A program made the position numbers and the translations under genes. Shown here piece by piece: positions 11,728 through 11,943 of a DNA stretch of 11,943 bases. The stretch is from an uncultured Coriobacteriaceae bacterium. Lineage in GTDB: Bacteria; Actinomycetota; Coriobacteriia; Coriobacteriales; Eggerthellaceae. Below the pieces are notes generated by a model. The model saw only the letters and a program-made list of their open reading frames with translations, ran no database searches and was not told where the DNA came from. The DNA is taken from the NCBI GenBank assembly GCA_902767025.1, contig CACXFZ010000097.1:1-11943 (forward strand), written 5' to 3'. Position 1 is the stretch's first letter. Each line of letters begins with the position of its first letter.

Positions 11728-11943
11728 ATGCCTCGTGTAAAGCGTGCAATGAATGCGCACAAGAAGCGCCGCACTACCCTCAACCGCGCCAAGGGTTACT
11801 ATGGCGCAAAGTCGCGCTCCTATCGCGCAGCTAAGGAACAGGTACAGCATTCGCTTCAGTACCAATATCGCGATCGCCGCAACAAGAAGCGTGAAATCCG
11901 CCGTCTGTGGATCACCCGCATCAACGCTGCGACTCGCCAGAAC
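11728..11943 (+). CDS. rplT: 50S ribosomal protein L20 (partial, 3' end cut)
   Basis: The first 72 residues of bL20 are present and the gene runs off the right edge; the family is about 115-120 residues long. The N-terminus MPRVKRAMNAHKKRRTTL and the following basic helix (KGYYGAKSRSYRAAKEQV, YRDRRNKKREIRRLWITRIN) are typical of this early assembly protein, which binds 23S rRNA. The ATG has a perfect AAGGAGG (11714-11720), 7 bases upstream and 18 bp after the rpmI stop. In several bacteria L20 represses its own operon by binding the mRNA, which fits the leader hairpins and terminator before infC. No frameshift is seen in the visible part. Confidence 0.98.
   Translation, partial: MPRVKRAMNAHKKRRTTLNRAKGYYGAKSRSYRAAKEQVQHSLQYQYRDRRNKKREIRRLWITRINAATRQN

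Overview
The window looks like chromosome from a high-GC Gram-positive anaerobe, most likely an actinomycete of the class Coriobacteriia (Eggerthellaceae type). The basis is GC-rich coding sequence, conserved dnaX-ybaB-recR and infC-rpmI-rplT blocks, a short archaeal/Thermotoga-like AhcY, and the general style of the proteins. The assignment is inference; the window holds no rRNA. No phage, plasmid, transposase or CRISPR genes were seen.

Layout. 1-1192: DNA metabolism operon, with the C-terminal end of dnaX (tau/gamma), then ybaB/ebfC and recR, the last two overlapping by one base. 1193-1612: a 420-bp gap with no protein gene, holding an extended -10 promoter, a terminator-like structured RNA, an 11-bp-arm palindrome and a ~110-bp nested inverted repeat. 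1613-2503: a small radical SAM protein with a CX4CX2C cluster motif. 2504-4978: the only two minus-strand genes (a small hypothetical protein and ahcY), bracketed by a 51-bp inverted repeat and accompanied by three copies of a 33-bp palindrome, then a promoter and structured leader. 4979-6301: a membrane GT2 glycosyltransferase with its own terminator. 6302-6587: an array of fifteen GCGAC words on an 11-bp period. 6588-7412: a ComF-like phosphoribosyltransferase with zinc-finger cysteines. 7413-10676: a promoter and a three-gene surface operon, consisting of a lipoprotein solute-binding protein with a tyrosine-rich repeat tail, a tail-anchored acidic protein and a single-pass acidic protein with an extracytoplasmic domain. 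10677-11943: promoter, attenuator-like leader, infC with an apparent AUA start, rpmI, and the 5' part of rplT.

How the genes work together. The first and last blocks are housekeeping: replication/recombination and translation. The infC leader has the layout expected for ribosomal-protein-controlled attenuation, and the AUA start suggests IF3 autocontrol. The glycosyltransferase probably makes or exports a surface polysaccharide. The three-gene operon is probably an envelope or surface-sensing module, because it contains a binding protein but no ABC permease or ATPase. The most unusual signals are the 11-bp-phased array, the inverted-repeat-bracketed minus-strand block, the possible attenuator RNA downstream of recR, and the tyrosine-repeat lipoprotein operon.
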